A program made the translations under genes and the position numbers. Below the pieces are notes generated by a model. It saw only the letters and a list, made by a program, of their open reading frames with translations. It had not been told where the DNA came from and did not search any database. Below, one piece after another: positions 29,762 to 40,060 of a stretch of DNA of 64,000 bases; the stretch's first letter is position 1, and every line of letters starts with the position of its first letter. Origin of the DNA: Pseudoxanthomonas sp. GM95 (GTDB lineage: Bacteria > Pseudomonadota > Gammaproteobacteria > Xanthomonadales > Xanthomonadaceae); NCBI RefSeq assembly GCF_900109775.1, contig NZ_FOAX01000001.1, positions 682,001-746,000 on the forward strand, in the 5' to 3' direction.

Positions 29762-31405
29762 TCAGCGATTGCCGTCCACGTCCGGGTCGCGCACCCCGGC
29801 ATCGCGCAGTTCCAGCACTTCCGGGGTGATCGCGGTGATCCGTGCCTCGACCCGGGCACGGGCGTAGTAATCGAGGTTCTCGCGCTTTTTCAGGTTCTGG
29901 AGCTGGGTCAGGGCCTGTTCCGGCCGCCCGTTCAGATAAGCGGTCTGGGCGTAGGCTTCGCCGGCCTTGATGGTGTCGCCAGCCAGCTCGCAGGCGCGGG
30001 CGAAGGTGGCCTGGAACACCGGGTCGTCGCTGCTGGCATCCAATAACGGCTGCAGCACCGCGCGGGCTTGCTCGCCGCCGGATTTGTCGCCCTGGCCGTT
30101 GAGCACCTGGGCGTAGCTCAGCGCAATCGGCCGGCTGTTGGGCGTGGTCTTGAGCAGGTCGCGGAAGCGGGCCTTGGCATCGGCCATGTCGCCGATCTTG
30201 GACTGGGCTTCGGCCAGGGCGATGCCCAGCCACGGATTGGCCGGCAGCTCCTGCACCAGCTGGGCGAAGGCGGTGGCGGCCGCGGCGGGCTGGTTGTTGC
30301 GCAGCTGGGCCAGGGCCAGGCCGTAGCGCTGCGGCGCGGTGATCTCTCCGGTGCTGCGGCGGATGCTTTCGTACTCGCGGATAGCTTCGCCGGGCGTGTT
30401 GGCGCTGAGCACGCGCAGGCGTTCGCGCGCCCACGGAAACAAGCCGGTCGCACCGCTATCCAGGCCCGAGGCCGGTAGCGTCACCGCGAACGGCAGCAGC
30501 GGATTGGTGCTGCGTACGCCGGCGGCGTAGTTGCCTTCGCGCGGGCTGGATTCGGTGACCTTGCCGCCGGGCGTGGTCACGGTGGTGATGACGTTCTTCT
30601 CGCGCTTGAGCCGCTCGGCGCGGTCGTGCGCCTCGCTGATGCGCGAGGTGGTCACCGGATGGGTCTGCAGGTAATCGGGCGTGCGCTCGCGTTCGCCGCC
30701 GCGGTTGGCGCGCATCACCTGGTCCATGCGGTTGAAGAAGTCCGCCATCGCATCCGGGTCGTAGCCGGCGCGCTGCAGGGTGTAAATGCCGATCCGGTCG
30801 GCTTCGCTCTCGTTGGCGCGGGTGTAGTCGATCTGGCGCTGCTGCATCAGCCCCAGGCCGCTGACCAGCGCGGCCTGGGTCGCATCGCCGCTGGAACTGC
30901 CGCCGGCCGCCTGCGCCGCCACGATCGCGCCCAGGATGCCGAGCAGGATCGGCATCTGGTCGCGCTGGGCGCGCTCAACTCCGCGCAACACGTGCTGCTG
31001 GGTGACGTGCGCGATCTCGTGAGACAGCACCGCGGCCACTTCATCCTCGCGCTCGGCGGTCAGCACCAGACCAGAGTTGACCGCGATATAGCCGCCCAGC
31101 GTGGCGAAAGCGTTGATCTGGCGGTCGCGCAGCATGAAGAAAGTAAACGGCTGGCTCGGCCGGTCGCTGTTGGCGGCCAGGCGTTCGCCGACCTTGTCCA
31201 GCCAGTCGTCCACCAGTGGATCGTCCAGCAGATAGCCGTAGTTGCGCAGCTCGCGCAGGGTCATCGCGCCATACATCTGCTGGCGCGCGGGCGTGAGCAG
31301 TTCGCCGGCCGACGAACCGATATCGGGCAGGCGATCGACCTGGGCGCGGGCCAAGGGCGCGGCGACCAGCAGGGTCAAGGCGGCGGACAGTAGGGTCAGG
31401 CGCAC
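29762..31405 (-). CDS. M48-family metalloprotease with TPR domain (BepA/YfgC-like)
   Basis: A 547-residue periplasmic zinc protease. A signal peptide (MRLTLLSAALTLLVAAPLARA) precedes an M48 domain with the zinc motif HEIAH in VLSHEIAHVTQQH (about residue 133) and the third-ligand segment ESEADRIGIYTLQRAGYD. The C-terminal third is built of TPR-like helices. In E. coli, BepA degrades or assists misassembled outer-membrane proteins such as LptD. The GTG at 31405 was chosen because it starts the signal peptide; the longer frame back to 31555 overlaps the upstream region of the glutaredoxin gene. Confidence 0.88.
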   Translation of the reverse strand: MRLTLLSAALTLLVAAPLARAQVDRLPDIGSSAGELLTPARQQMYGAMTLRELRNYGYLLDDPLVDDWLDKVGERLAANSDRPSQPFTFFMLRDRQINAFATLGGYIAVNSGLVLTAEREDEVAAVLSHEIAHVTQQHVLRGVERAQRDQMPILLGILGAIVAAQAAGGSSSGDATQAALVSGLGLMQQRQIDYTRANESEADRIGIYTLQRAGYDPDAMADFFNRMDQVMRANRGGERERTPDYLQTHPVTTSRISEAHDRAERLKREKNVITTVTTPGGKVTESSPREGNYAAGVRSTNPLLPFAVTLPASGLDSGATGLFPWARERLRVLSANTPGEAIREYESIRRSTGEITAPQRYGLALAQLRNNQPAAAATAFAQLVQELPANPWLGIALAEAQSKIGDMADAKARFRDLLKTTPNSRPIALSYAQVLNGQGDKSGGEQARAVLQPLLDASSDDPVFQATFARACELAGDTIKAGEAYAQTAYLNGRPEQALTQLQNLKKRENLDYYARARVEARITAITPEVLELRDAGVRDPDVDGNR

Positions 31406-31572
31406 GCAGGGCTTCCATCCGGGGCAGGGTGCATCGCGGCGCAGGATGGCCGGCACCGGCGCCGTTCGGGTGAATCCGTGGTTAATCCGCAGCGTTGCAT
31501 GCCTAAGGCCTGGTTTGGGGCACTCATGCCACCATGATGCATTCAGACCATTCACCGTGCGGAGAATTCCCC

Positions 31573-31842
31573 ATGAGCGCCCCCGAGATCACCATCTATT
31601 CCACCGCGGTGTGCCCGTACTGCGTGGCCGCCAAGAACTTCCTCAAGTCCAAGGGCCAGACCTGGACCGAAGTGCGCATCGATACCGACCCGGTCGAGCG
31701 CGAAAAGATGATGGCCAAGACCCGCCGCACCAGCGTGCCGCAGATCTTCATCGGCGAGACCCACGTCGGCGGCTACGACGACATGATGGCCCTGCATCGT
31801 GCCGGCGGGCTGGAACCGCTGCTGGCCGGGGGCGCGGCATGA
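31573..31842 (+). CDS. grxC: Glutaredoxin 3
   Basis: An 89-residue dithiol glutaredoxin with the CPYC active site at residues 14-17, the cis-proline segment TSVPQIFI and the glutathione-binding GGYDDM. It reduces disulfides and glutathionylated proteins in the cytoplasm. The ATG at 31573 has GGAG nine bases upstream; an earlier in-frame ATG would add an unrelated leader. Its stop overlaps the next start (ATGA), coupling it to an AhpD-like protein. Confidence 0.93.
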   Translation: MSAPEITIYSTAVCPYCVAAKNFLKSKGQTWTEVRIDTDPVEREKMMAKTRRTSVPQIFIGETHVGGYDDMMALHRAGGLEPLLAGGAA

Positions 31843-32234
31843 GCCAGGCCGGCGAAACCGAGCAGGACCGCGTCGCGGCCTTCACCGAATTCCGCCAGCG
31901 CATGAACCAGCGGATCCTGGGCGAGCCCAACCAGGTCGTGCGCCGTTTCTTCGCACTGGATACGCAGACCTACCAGGCCGGCGCATTGGACGTGAAAACC
32001 AAGGAACTGCTGGGCCTGGTTGCCTCGATGGTGCTGCGCTGCGACGACTGCATCAGCTACCACGTGGCCCAGTGCAAGGAGGTCGGCGTGACCCGCGAGG
32101 AGTTCTTCGAGACCTTTTCGGTCGGCCTGGTGGTCGGCGGCTCGATCGTGATCCCGCACCTGCGCCGGGCGGTGGATTTCCTGGATCAGCTGGAAGGCGG
32201 CGCAGCCGCTCCGGCGGCCCATGACCACGGCTGA
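31839..32234 (+). CDS. Carboxymuconolactone decarboxylase-family (AhpD-like) protein
   Basis: A 131-residue all-helical protein of the CMD/AhpD superfamily. The central CDDCISYHVAQ contains the CXXC plus His arrangement used by AhpD-type peroxidase partners. Together with translational coupling to glutaredoxin (shared ATGA), this suggests thiol-dependent peroxide or electrophile detoxification rather than decarboxylation. A hairpin that looks like a terminator follows about 80 bases downstream. Confidence 0.85.
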   Translation: MSQAGETEQDRVAAFTEFRQRMNQRILGEPNQVVRRFFALDTQTYQAGALDVKTKELLGLVASMVLRCDDCISYHVAQCKEVGVTREEFFETFSVGLVVGGSIVIPHLRRAVDFLDQLEGGAAAPAAHDHG

Positions 32235-32314
32235 TCCGCGCAGATCGGCCGGGCGCCAGGTATGCATTCGCAATACATACCTGAATGCGCGTACTTTATT
32301 TTGATAACAAAAAG

Positions 32315-32354
32315 GCTGCGGAATCCTGATTTTTCACTGGATTTCGCGGCTTTT
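32315..32354 (+). terminator. Probable terminator of the grxC unit in the leader region of idh
   Basis: GCTGCGGAATCC (32315-32326) pairs along its full length with GGATTTCGCGGC (32339-32350), using two G-U wobbles, with a 12-base loop and TTTT after the stem. It lies within an unusually A/T-rich 240-base gap between the CMD gene and the isocitrate dehydrogenase gene. A leader hairpin of the latter is the alternative. Confidence 0.5.
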
Positions 32355-32473
32355 AGCGTTTTCTGGTCGCTGAGGTCATTTGGGGGGATCTCGTCGGTTC
32401 GGGCATACTGGCCGCACGACATCTCCTTCGCGCCCGCCATCGCGGCGTGGCGCCCTCACGTTCGGAAACTCTC

Positions 32474-33481
32474 ATGACGCAAACGATTACGGTCATCCGC
32501 GGCGACGGCATCGGCCCGGAAATCATGGACGCGACGCTGTTCGTCCTGGACGCCCTCAAGACCGGCCTGTCCTTCGAAGACGCCGACGCGGGCCTGGTCG
32601 CGCTGGAAAAGCACGGCGAGCTGCTGCCGGCGCAGACCCTGGAATCGATCAAGAAGAACAAGATCGCCCTGAAGAGCCCGCTGACCACGCCGGTCGGAGA
32701 GGGCTTCACCTCGATCAACGTGACCATGCGTCGCCACTTCGACCTGTACGCCAACGTGCGTCCGGCGATCTCTTTCCCGAATACCAAGTCGCGCTTCGGC
32801 AGCGGCGTCGACCTGATCACGGTCCGTGAGAATACCGAAGGCGCCTACCTGAGCGAAGGCCAGGAAGTGTCGGCCGACGGCGAGACCGCCGTGTCGATGA
32901 CCCGCGTGACCCGCAAGGGCTCCGAGCGCATCGTGCGCTACGCCTTCGACCTGGCCCGCGCCACCGGCCGCAAGAAGGTCACCCTGGTCCACAAGGCCAA
33001 CATCATCAAGTCGACCTCGGGCCTGTTCCTCAAAGTCGGCCGCGAAGTGGCCGCGCAGTACCCGGACATCGAGTGCAACGAGATGATCGTGGACAACGCC
33101 TGCATGCAGCTGGTGATGCGCCCGGAGCAGTTCGACATCATCGTGACCACCAACCTGTTCGGCGACATCCTCTCCGACCTGTGTGCCGGTCTGGTCGGCG
33201 GCCTGGGCCTGGCCCCGGGTGCGAACATCGGCACCGAAGCGGCGATCTTCGAGGCCGTCCACGGCTCGGCGCCGGACATCGCCGGGCAGGGCAAGGCCAA
33301 TCCGTGTGCGCTGCTGCTCGCCGCCGCGCAGATGCTCGACCACATCGGCCAGCCCGAGAACGCCACGCGTCTGCGCAAGGCCATCGTGGCCACGCTGGAA
33401 GCCAAGGATTCGGTCACCCCGGACCTGGGCGGCACCGGCAACACGATGGGCTTTGCCAAGGCGATCGCCTCGCGCGTCTGA
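32474..33481 (+). CDS. NAD-dependent isocitrate dehydrogenase
   Basis: A 335-residue beta-decarboxylating dehydrogenase that oxidises isocitrate to 2-oxoglutarate in the TCA cycle. It opens with ITVIRGDGIGPEI, has the substrate segment TVRENTEGAYLSEGQ, the metal-site segment LFGDILSDLCAGLVGGLG and GTAEAIFE-like GTEAAIFEAVHGSAPDIAG. The short homodimeric form and lack of NADP-type residues fit the NAD-type enzyme of Xanthomonas; a related isopropylmalate or homoisocitrate dehydrogenase is less likely. The ATG at 32474 gives the canonical N-terminus. A strong terminator follows. Confidence 0.88.
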   Translation: MTQTITVIRGDGIGPEIMDATLFVLDALKTGLSFEDADAGLVALEKHGELLPAQTLESIKKNKIALKSPLTTPVGEGFTSINVTMRRHFDLYANVRPAISFPNTKSRFGSGVDLITVRENTEGAYLSEGQEVSADGETAVSMTRVTRKGSERIVRYAFDLARATGRKKVTLVHKANIIKSTSGLFLKVGREVAAQYPDIECNEMIVDNACMQLVMRPEQFDIIVTTNLFGDILSDLCAGLVGGLGLAPGANIGTEAAIFEAVHGSAPDIAGQGKANPCALLLAAAQMLDHIGQPENATRLRKAIVATLEAKDSVTPDLGGTGNTMGFAKAIASRV

Positions 33482-33508
33482 TCGAGGCAAGCATCAGCTG
33501 AAAACAGG

Positions 33509-33533
33509 AAAGGCGCCGCAAGGCGCCTTTCTT
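33509..33533. terminator. Bidirectional terminator between idh and the Bax-inhibitor gene
   Basis: Stem AAAGGCGCC / GGCGCCTTT (33509-33517 with 33522-33530), GCAA loop, T-rich on one side and A-rich on the other. It separates two convergent genes. Confidence 0.85.
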
Positions 33534-33567
33534 ATATCCGCTCCCGCGCGAGGCGGGAGGTGGTGGA

Positions 33568-34344
33568 TCAGTTGCGCGACTGCAGCTTGGACAGCAGGCG
33601 CAGGAACTCGACGTACAGCCACACCAGCGTGACCATCAGGCCGAACGCGCCGTACCACTCCATGTATTTCGGCGCGCCCTGTTCGACGCCCGACTCGATG
33701 AAGTCGAAATCCAGGACCAGGTTCAGCGGGGCGATCACCACCACGAACAGGCTGAAGCCGATGCCGATCACGCCCGAGCCGTGGATGTAGGACACATTCA
33801 TGCCGAACAGCTGCATGACCATCGTGACCAGATACACCAGCGCGATGCCGCCGGTGGCGGCGAACACGCCCAGCTTGAAGTTCTCGGTCGCCTTGATCAG
33901 GCCGCTGCGGTAGGCCATCAGCAGCGCGAACAGCGTGCCGAAGGTCAGCAGCACGGCCTAGAACACGATACCGTGGAATTTCAGCTCGTACATCGCCGAA
34001 ATCGAGCCCAGGAAGAAGCCTTCCACCAGCGCGTACAGCGGCGCGGTGACTGGCGACCATTCCTTTTTGAAGGCGGTCACCAGCGCCAGGATCAGGCCGC
34101 CGATTGCGCCGCCCAGCATGTAGCCGATCACGCCGGCCGACGGCGCCAGCGTGCCGTTGGGCAGGGTGACGGTGGACTGGCTCCACGCGAACGCCGCGGT
34201 GATCAGGCTGAGCAGCAGGAGGAAGCCGGTCTTGTTGACCGTGCCGTTCAAGGTCATCGCGCCGCCGTCGCGGGTGACGACCGCGCCGGTGCCCAGGTCG
34301 AGGAACGTGGACTCTTTCAGAGCCGGGTTGCCGCTACGGATCAT
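33568..34344 (-). pseudogene. Bax inhibitor-1/YccA family protein, interrupted by an in-frame amber codon
   Basis: The frame from ATG 34344 (MIRSGNPALKES) to the stop at 33568 encodes a complete, seven-helix BI-1/YccA membrane protein of about 258 codons, except that codon 129 is TAG (33958-33960). The text reads ELKFHGIVF, stop, AVLLTFGTLFALLMA, with no frame change and no lost residues; the family context suggests an original CAG (Gln). Both halves look equally well conserved, so the change is recent, is a sequencing error, or is read through. A GTG two codons after the stop could restart translation, but no ribosome site precedes it. E. coli YccA modulates FtsH. Confidence 0.85.
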
Positions 34345-34384
34345 TGCGCCTCCTGGGCTGCCATCCATCCATGGATCGTTGATT

Positions 34385-34470
34385 TGGTGCGAAAGGGGGG
34401 ACTCGAACCCCCACGGGGGTTACCCGCTGGAACCTAAATCCAGTGCGTCTACCAATTCCGCCACTTTCGC
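34385..34470 (-). tRNA. tRNA-Leu (anticodon TAG)
   Basis: Cloverleaf with acceptor GCGAAAG / CTTTCGC, anticodon stem CTGGA / TCCAG around a loop containing TAG, a long variable arm typical of class II tRNAs, TTCGAGT in the T-loop, and encoded CCA. Confidence 0.95.
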
Positions 34471-34622
34471 AAGGTCGCGCGCATTCTACCTGCGGGCCGG
34501 GCCCGCGGCGCCTGTCCATTGCGAAATTGTGCATCCCTGCGGAACTGCGGGCGCGGCGGCCAGTCGAACACAGTGCGCATGCTGTGACTGTGCGAGCGTG
34601 GGCCCAGGCTTTGGAGGCAGGC

Positions 34623-34955
34623 ATGAACGTGCAAGGATCTGCGTCGTCAGAGGCGATGGTGGCTGAGTGCCTGATCGCGCGCGCCGAGATGACATGGCGC
34701 GACGCCTATCGGGACTTTCCGTGCTGCCGGGCCGGGGATGATTTCGAACATACCTACTGGCCGCGCATCCAGGTGATCTACGCATTGTTCCTGCGTTGGC
34801 CGCTGCTGACTGCCGATACGGCGCTGGCGCTGTACCTGGACTCGGCCGCCGTCGCCGAGAGTGACAAGATCGCCATCCAGCACCGCGTGCTGTTCGGGCG
34901 GGTGTGGGCGCAGCTGCTGCGCGAAACCCGCAACAGGTCGCTGCGGCCGGTTTGA
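34623..34955 (+). CDS. Hypothetical protein, 110 residues
   Basis: A small, mostly helical soluble protein with no recognised family. Visible features are two cysteines (FPCCRAGDDF), an aromatic patch (EHTYWPRIQVIYALFLRWPL) and a C-terminal helix rich in basic residues. No signal peptide. The ATG at 34623 is preceded by GGAGGCAGGC, a plausible ribosome site. It stands between tRNA-Leu and a DUF922 gene; the next gene is only 110 bases away on the same strand. Confidence 0.55.
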   Translation: MNVQGSASSEAMVAECLIARAEMTWRDAYRDFPCCRAGDDFEHTYWPRIQVIYALFLRWPLLTADTALALYLDSAAVAESDKIAIQHRVLFGRVWAQLLRETRNRSLRPV

Positions 34956-35065
34956 GGAGCAGTTTGTTGGGACGGGCCGCAGGGAAACACTCGCGGATCT
35001 ACGCTGGACCTCGTCGGGCATCTGTCGGATAAGGTGCCGAGTCATTCTCGTTGCGGGTTGCCTTC

Positions 35066-35644
35066 ATGCGGGTTCTGCAGTGTTTTCTCGGCGTCGCGGT
35101 CGGCATGGTGCTGGTGTATGTCCCGGCTGGCCTGGGTCACGAACTTCAGATCGAGCGCAACGACCGTCAATACACGGTCACGGGCGGCACGATCGAGCAG
35201 TTGCGCGCTGACCTGGATGCCAAGGGTGTTACCGACGATGCGGGTCAGTTCTACAACGGCACGGCGACGACTGGCCTGGGCTACACCTATCGCTTTCGCG
35301 AGCAGGCCGGGAGCTGTGGTGTCGCCGATGTCCGCGTCCTGCTGCAGGTGTTGCTGACGACGCCTGTCTGGCGGGAGCGATGGAAGGCACCGTCCGCGCT
35401 GGCGACCACCTGGGATCGCTACCTGTCTGCGCTGCAGACGCACGAAGACGGGCATATCAGCATTGCCCGCCAGGCTGCTGATCGCCTGGGGACGCAGGTG
35501 GAGGGGCTGTCCGCGCCAAGTTGTCCTGCGCTGGAGGCGCGCGCAAAGTCGCTGCGCGATGAGGCGATGGATGCATTGAAGCGAGCGCACGCCGATTACG
35601 ATCGATCGACGCAGCACGGGCGCACGCAGGGTGCAGTGCTTTGA
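35066..35644 (+). CDS. DUF922 family putative zinc protease, exported
   Basis: A 192-residue protein with an N-terminal hydrophobic signal segment (RVLQCFLGVAVGMVLVYVPAGLG). The body matches the DUF922 family of predicted secreted metalloproteases, with HEDGH (in LQTHEDGHISIARQ, about residue 134) as the HEXXH-like zinc motif. Two cysteines bracket the catalytic part. The substrate is unknown. A TTG fifteen bases upstream is also in frame, but the ATG at 35066 is the standard choice. Confidence 0.75.
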   Translation: MRVLQCFLGVAVGMVLVYVPAGLGHELQIERNDRQYTVTGGTIEQLRADLDAKGVTDDAGQFYNGTATTGLGYTYRFREQAGSCGVADVRVLLQVLLTTPVWRERWKAPSALATTWDRYLSALQTHEDGHISIARQAADRLGTQVEGLSAPSCPALEARAKSLRDEAMDALKRAHADYDRSTQHGRTQGAVL

Positions 35645-35730
35645 GCCCGGATTCGCATTGCATTGCGGAGCGATAAACGCACAAAGAAAAAAGCACCTGG
35701 ATGTGCGTCCAAGTGCTTCTTTCTTCTTAT

Positions 35731-35806
35731 TGGTGGGCCGTCAAGGATTCGAACCTTGGACCTATTGATTAAGAGTCAACTGCTCTACCAACTGAGCTAA
35801 CGGCCC
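35731..35806 (-). tRNA. tRNA-Lys (anticodon CTT)
   Basis: Acceptor GGGCCGT / ACGGCCC, D-arm AGCTCAGTTGGTAGAGC, anticodon loop CTCTTAA, T-loop TTCGAAT, encoded CCA. First of four minus-strand tRNA genes upstream of tig. Confidence 0.95.
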
Positions 35807-35879
35807 CGAAAACTGGTCGCGCAGTATACGCGATGAATTCGGATCTGCAACACCCTTGCGGGGAGAAATCCTGCGGAAG

Positions 35880-35956
35880 TGGGGTGGCTGAGGGGACTCG
35901 AACCCCCGACATCTGGAATCACAATCCAGTACTCTAACCAACTGAGCTACAGCCAC
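35880..35956 (-). tRNA. tRNA-His (anticodon GTG)
   Basis: Acceptor GTGGCTG / CAGCCAC, anticodon loop TTGTGAT, T-loop TTCGAGT, discriminator C and encoded CCA. An extra 5' G (35957) that pairs with the discriminator, the hallmark of tRNA-His, is encoded. Confidence 0.95.
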
Positions 35957-35998
35957 CACATGTACCGCATTACCACGCCTGTCCAGTCGCCGATGGAA

Positions 35999-36075
35999 TG
36001 GCGCGCCCGACAGGAATCGAACCTGTAACCGCCGGCTTAGAAGGCCGGTGCTCTATCCAGTTGAGCTACGGGCGC
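35999..36075 (-). tRNA. tRNA-Arg (anticodon TCT)
   Basis: Acceptor GCGCCCG / CGGGCGC, anticodon stem CGGCC with loop CTTCTAA, T-loop TTCGATT, encoded CCA. Confidence 0.95.
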
Positions 36076-36124
36076 CCGGCTGGAATTGCACCCGGACTTG
36101 TTTTGCATGGCCCACTGGCTTGGA

Positions 36125-36201
36125 TGGTCGGGGTAGAGGGATTCGAACTCTCGACATCCTGCTCCCAAAGCAGGCGCGCTACCAGGCTGCGCTATACCCC
36201 G
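36125..36201 (-). tRNA. tRNA-Pro (anticodon TGG)
   Basis: Acceptor CGGGGTA / TACCCCG, anticodon stem CCTGC / GCAGG around a loop containing TGG, T-loop TTCGAAT, encoded CCA. Confidence 0.95.
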
Positions 36202-36300
36202 GAAACACTCAAGCGGGCCGGCAACTTGCCGGTCCTTGCCAGCGACGGGTCGCCGGAAAGGACGCGTATTGTCTGGATCGAAAGCGCACCTGTCAACGAA

Positions 36301-36438
36301 AACCGTAGCTTCAGTGGTCAAACCGCGTTTGATCAGCGAAACTAGCGCGTTCGGCAAGGGTGAAAGTGCTCATTGGGCACTCCGCACGCAAGCCAATCCC
36401 TTTCTCAACGATGACCCGTGGCCTTCGAAGCTACGGTT
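36301..36438 (+). other. Long-range inverted repeat in the tig leader
   Basis: AACCGTAGCTTC (36301-36312) and its exact reverse complement GAAGCTACGGTT (36427-36438) flank 114 bases between tRNA-Pro and tig. The second arm ends three bases before AGGAG, the tig ribosome binding site at 36441-36445. If both arms are in the tig mRNA they could pair and affect access of the ribosome. Confidence 0.45.
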
Positions 36439-36453
36439 GCAGGAGCCAGTGAC

Positions 36454-37746
36454 ATGACCGTTTCCGTCGAATCGACCGGCAGCCTTGGGCGCCGCATGAG
36501 TTTCACTCTGCCGGCCGAGCGCCTGGACACCCATATCGGTGGCCGCCTGCGCGAGCTCAGCCGCACCGTGCGCATCAAGGGTTTCCGCCCGGGCAAGGTG
36601 CCGCCGAAGGTGATCGAGCAGCGTTTCGGCAAGCAGGTCCGCGCCGAAGCCCTCGATGGCCTGCTGCGCGAGACCTTTGATTCGGCCGTGCGCGATCAGT
36701 CGCTGCAGCTGGCCGGCAACCCGCGCCTGGAGCCGGCGGGCGAGGGCGAGCTGGAGTGGGTCGCCACCTTTGAAGTGGTGCCGGACTTCGGCGACATCGA
36801 CGTGGCCAAGCTCAGCGTCATCCGCCACACCTCGGAAGTGACCGACGCCGATATCGACCAGATGATCGAAAACCTGCGTCTGCAGCGCCGCACCTTCCAG
36901 CCGGTCGAGCGCGCCGCCGCCGAAGGCGATCGCGTGGCCCTGGAAACCTGGTCGCAGGCCGGTGACGAGCGCCTGCCCACCGAAGGCGTCGAGACCGGTG
37001 CCACCCTGATCGGTTCGGGCGTGATGTTCGCCGACATCGAGCAGGCCCTGGTCGGCATGGCCAAGGGCGACGAAAAGGAAATCACGGTCAACTTCCCGGC
37101 CGCCTGGCGCGTGCCGCAGCTGGCCGGCAAGAGCGTCCAGGTGCACCTGAAGGTCACCGACGTCTCCGAATCGGTGCTGCCGCCGGTGGACAAGGAGTTC
37201 ATCAAGAGCTTCGGCGTCAAGGCCGGCGACGAGACCCAGTTCCGCGCCGACATCCGCACCAACCTGGAGCGCGAGCTCAAGGGCGCGCTGGCCAACCGCC
37301 TGCGTCGCGAAGTGGGCGAGCAGCTGATCGCCGCCTACGCCTCGGTCGAGATGCCCGAGCGCCTGGTCGAAAACGAAGCCCGCGCCATGCTGGGCCAGCA
37401 GGTCGAGCAGGCCCGCCGCCAGGGCCAGAACGTGCAGCCGCCGGAAGGCGCGCACGAAGGGTTCATGGACGCGGCGCGCAAGCGCGTGCTGGTCGGCCTG
37501 CTGGTCGGCGAAGTCGCCCGCCGCAACGACCTGCGCCTGGACCCCAAGCGCGTGCAGGAAACCATGCGCCTGATCGCCTCGACCTACGAAGAGCCCGAGC
37601 AGGTCATTGAGTTGTACCGCAACGATCCCCAGATGATGTCCGGGCTGCAGTCCCGCGTGATGGAAGAGCAGGTGATCGACTGGATCGCCGAGCGCGCCCA
37701 GCACACCGAGCAGGCACTGTCGTTCCAGGACGCCATCCGGCAGTAA
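36454..37746 (+). CDS. tig: Trigger factor, ribosome-bound chaperone and prolyl isomerase
   Basis: A 430-residue trigger factor. The N-terminal ribosome-binding domain has [12 protein letters not shown], matching the ribosome-docking signature; the middle FKBP-like PPIase domain spans about 155-245; the C-terminal helical arms form the chaperone cradle. It binds nascent chains at the exit tunnel. The ATG at 36454 has AGGAG eight bases upstream; an in-frame ATG at 36418 falls inside the leader. It is followed by clpP and clpX, the usual gene order. Confidence 0.96.
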   Translation: MTVSVESTGSLGRRMSFTLPAERLDTHIGGRLRELSRTVRIKGFRPGKVPPKVIEQRFGKQVRAEALDGLLRETFDSAVRDQSLQLAGNPRLEPAGEGELEWVATFEVVPDFGDIDVAKLSVIRHTSEVTDADIDQMIENLRLQRRTFQPVERAAAEGDRVALETWSQAGDERLPTEGVETGATLIGSGVMFADIEQALVGMAKGDEKEITVNFPAAWRVPQLAGKSVQVHLKVTDVSESVLPPVDKEFIKSFGVKAGDETQFRADIRTNLERELKGALANRLRREVGEQLIAAYASVEMPERLVENEARAMLGQQVEQARRQGQNVQPPEGAHEGFMDAARKRVLVGLLVGEVARRNDLRLDPKRVQETMRLIASTYEEPEQVIELYRNDPQMMSGLQSRVMEEQVIDWIAERAQHTEQALSFQDAIRQ

Positions 37747-37867
37747 CGGCGCCTGGTTTCGCCGAAGGTCCGGCCCCGCAAGGAGGGCCGGGCCGGTTCA
37801 ATGAGGCGGGATCGGAGCCATTCCACGCACTTCGGTGCAGATCCAACAATGAAAGGTGCCTCACCCC

Positions 37868-38494
37868 ATGGATAACCTGACCAAGGCCTTGAATCTCGTG
37901 CCGATGGTGGTCGAGCAGACCAGCCGCGGCGAACGCGCCTACGACATCTATTCGCGCCTGTTGAAGGAGCGGGTGATCTTCCTGGTGGGCGGCGTGGACG
38001 ACCATGTGGCCAACGTCATCGTGGCGCAGATGCTGTTCCTCGAAGCGGAAAACCCCGAGAAGGACATCAGCCTCTACATCAACTCGCCCGGCGGCGTGGT
38101 GACGGCCGGCATGGCCATCTACGACACCATGCAGTACATCAAGCCGGACGTGAGCACGATCTGCCTGGGCCAGGCCGCCAGCATGGGCGCGCTGCTGCTG
38201 ACTGCCGGTGCCGCCGGCAAACGCTATGCGCTGCCCAACTCGCGCGTGATGATCCACCAGCCGCTGGGCGGCTTCCAGGGCCAGGCCACGGACATCGACA
38301 TCCATGCCCGTGAAATCCTGACCCTGCGCCACAAGCTCAACGAGATCATGGCCAAGCACACCGGCCAGTCGCTGGAGACCGTGGCCCGCGACACCGAGCG
38401 CGACAACTTCAAGAGTGCCTACGACGCCAAGGCCTATGGCCTGGTCGATGAGGTCCTGGAGCGTCGCCCGGACGAGCTGATCCAGTCCGCCTGA
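37868..38494 (+). CDS. clpP: ATP-dependent Clp protease proteolytic subunit
   Basis: A 208-residue serine protease subunit that forms the ClpXP/ClpAP chamber. The catalytic Ser is in [11 protein letters not shown], the His in [11 protein letters not shown] and the Asp in the C-terminal third. Length and start ([17 protein letters not shown]) are standard, and the ATG at 37868 is favoured over an in-frame GTG twelve bases earlier. It lies 121 bases after tig and 241 bases before clpX. Confidence 0.97.
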   Translation: MDNLTKALNLVPMVVEQTSRGERAYDIYSRLLKERVIFLVGGVDDHVANVIVAQMLFLEAENPEKDISLYINSPGGVVTAGMAIYDTMQYIKPDVSTICLGQAASMGALLLTAGAAGKRYALPNSRVMIHQPLGGFQGQATDIDIHAREILTLRHKLNEIMAKHTGQSLETVARDTERDNFKSAYDAKAYGLVDEVLERRPDELIQSA

Positions 38495-38528
38495 ACAGGG
38501 TTGCTTCCCGCGCCCTGACCGGGTACCT

Positions 38529-38560
38529 GCGCGCCGGCCGGCAACGTGCCGGCGCGCGGT
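38529..38560 (+). terminator. Hairpin between clpP and clpX
   Basis: GCGCGCCGGC (38529-38538) pairs with GCCGGCGCGC (38548-38557). The following sequence is only weakly T-rich (TGTTT), so this may be a partial terminator or a processing/stability hairpin that sets the clpP to clpX ratio. Confidence 0.4.
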
Positions 38561-38735
38561 GTTTCCGGCGCTGGCAGGCCGGCTTTTCCTCTTCGGCCCG
38601 GGAATTGCATGCGGATTTCTGCGTTCCGCAAGCAGCTTCCATGGCTGGGAACACCGGGCGCCACCGGCGCCGAACCGGTGCTATTCTCGAATTCGAATGC
38701 CCCCGCGGGGGCCGCAGTGAGTGGGTAAAACAAGC

Positions 38736-40022
<1,287 letters not shown>

Positions 40023-40060
40023 GGCTAAGTTCCTGATCGGGCAGGGGGTTCAGATTCCCG

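Noticed and set aside
37770..37791. A terminator after tig
   Set aside because: A seven-pair stem (CCGGCCC / GGGCCGG) is present but no T-run follows, and clpP lies directly downstream.
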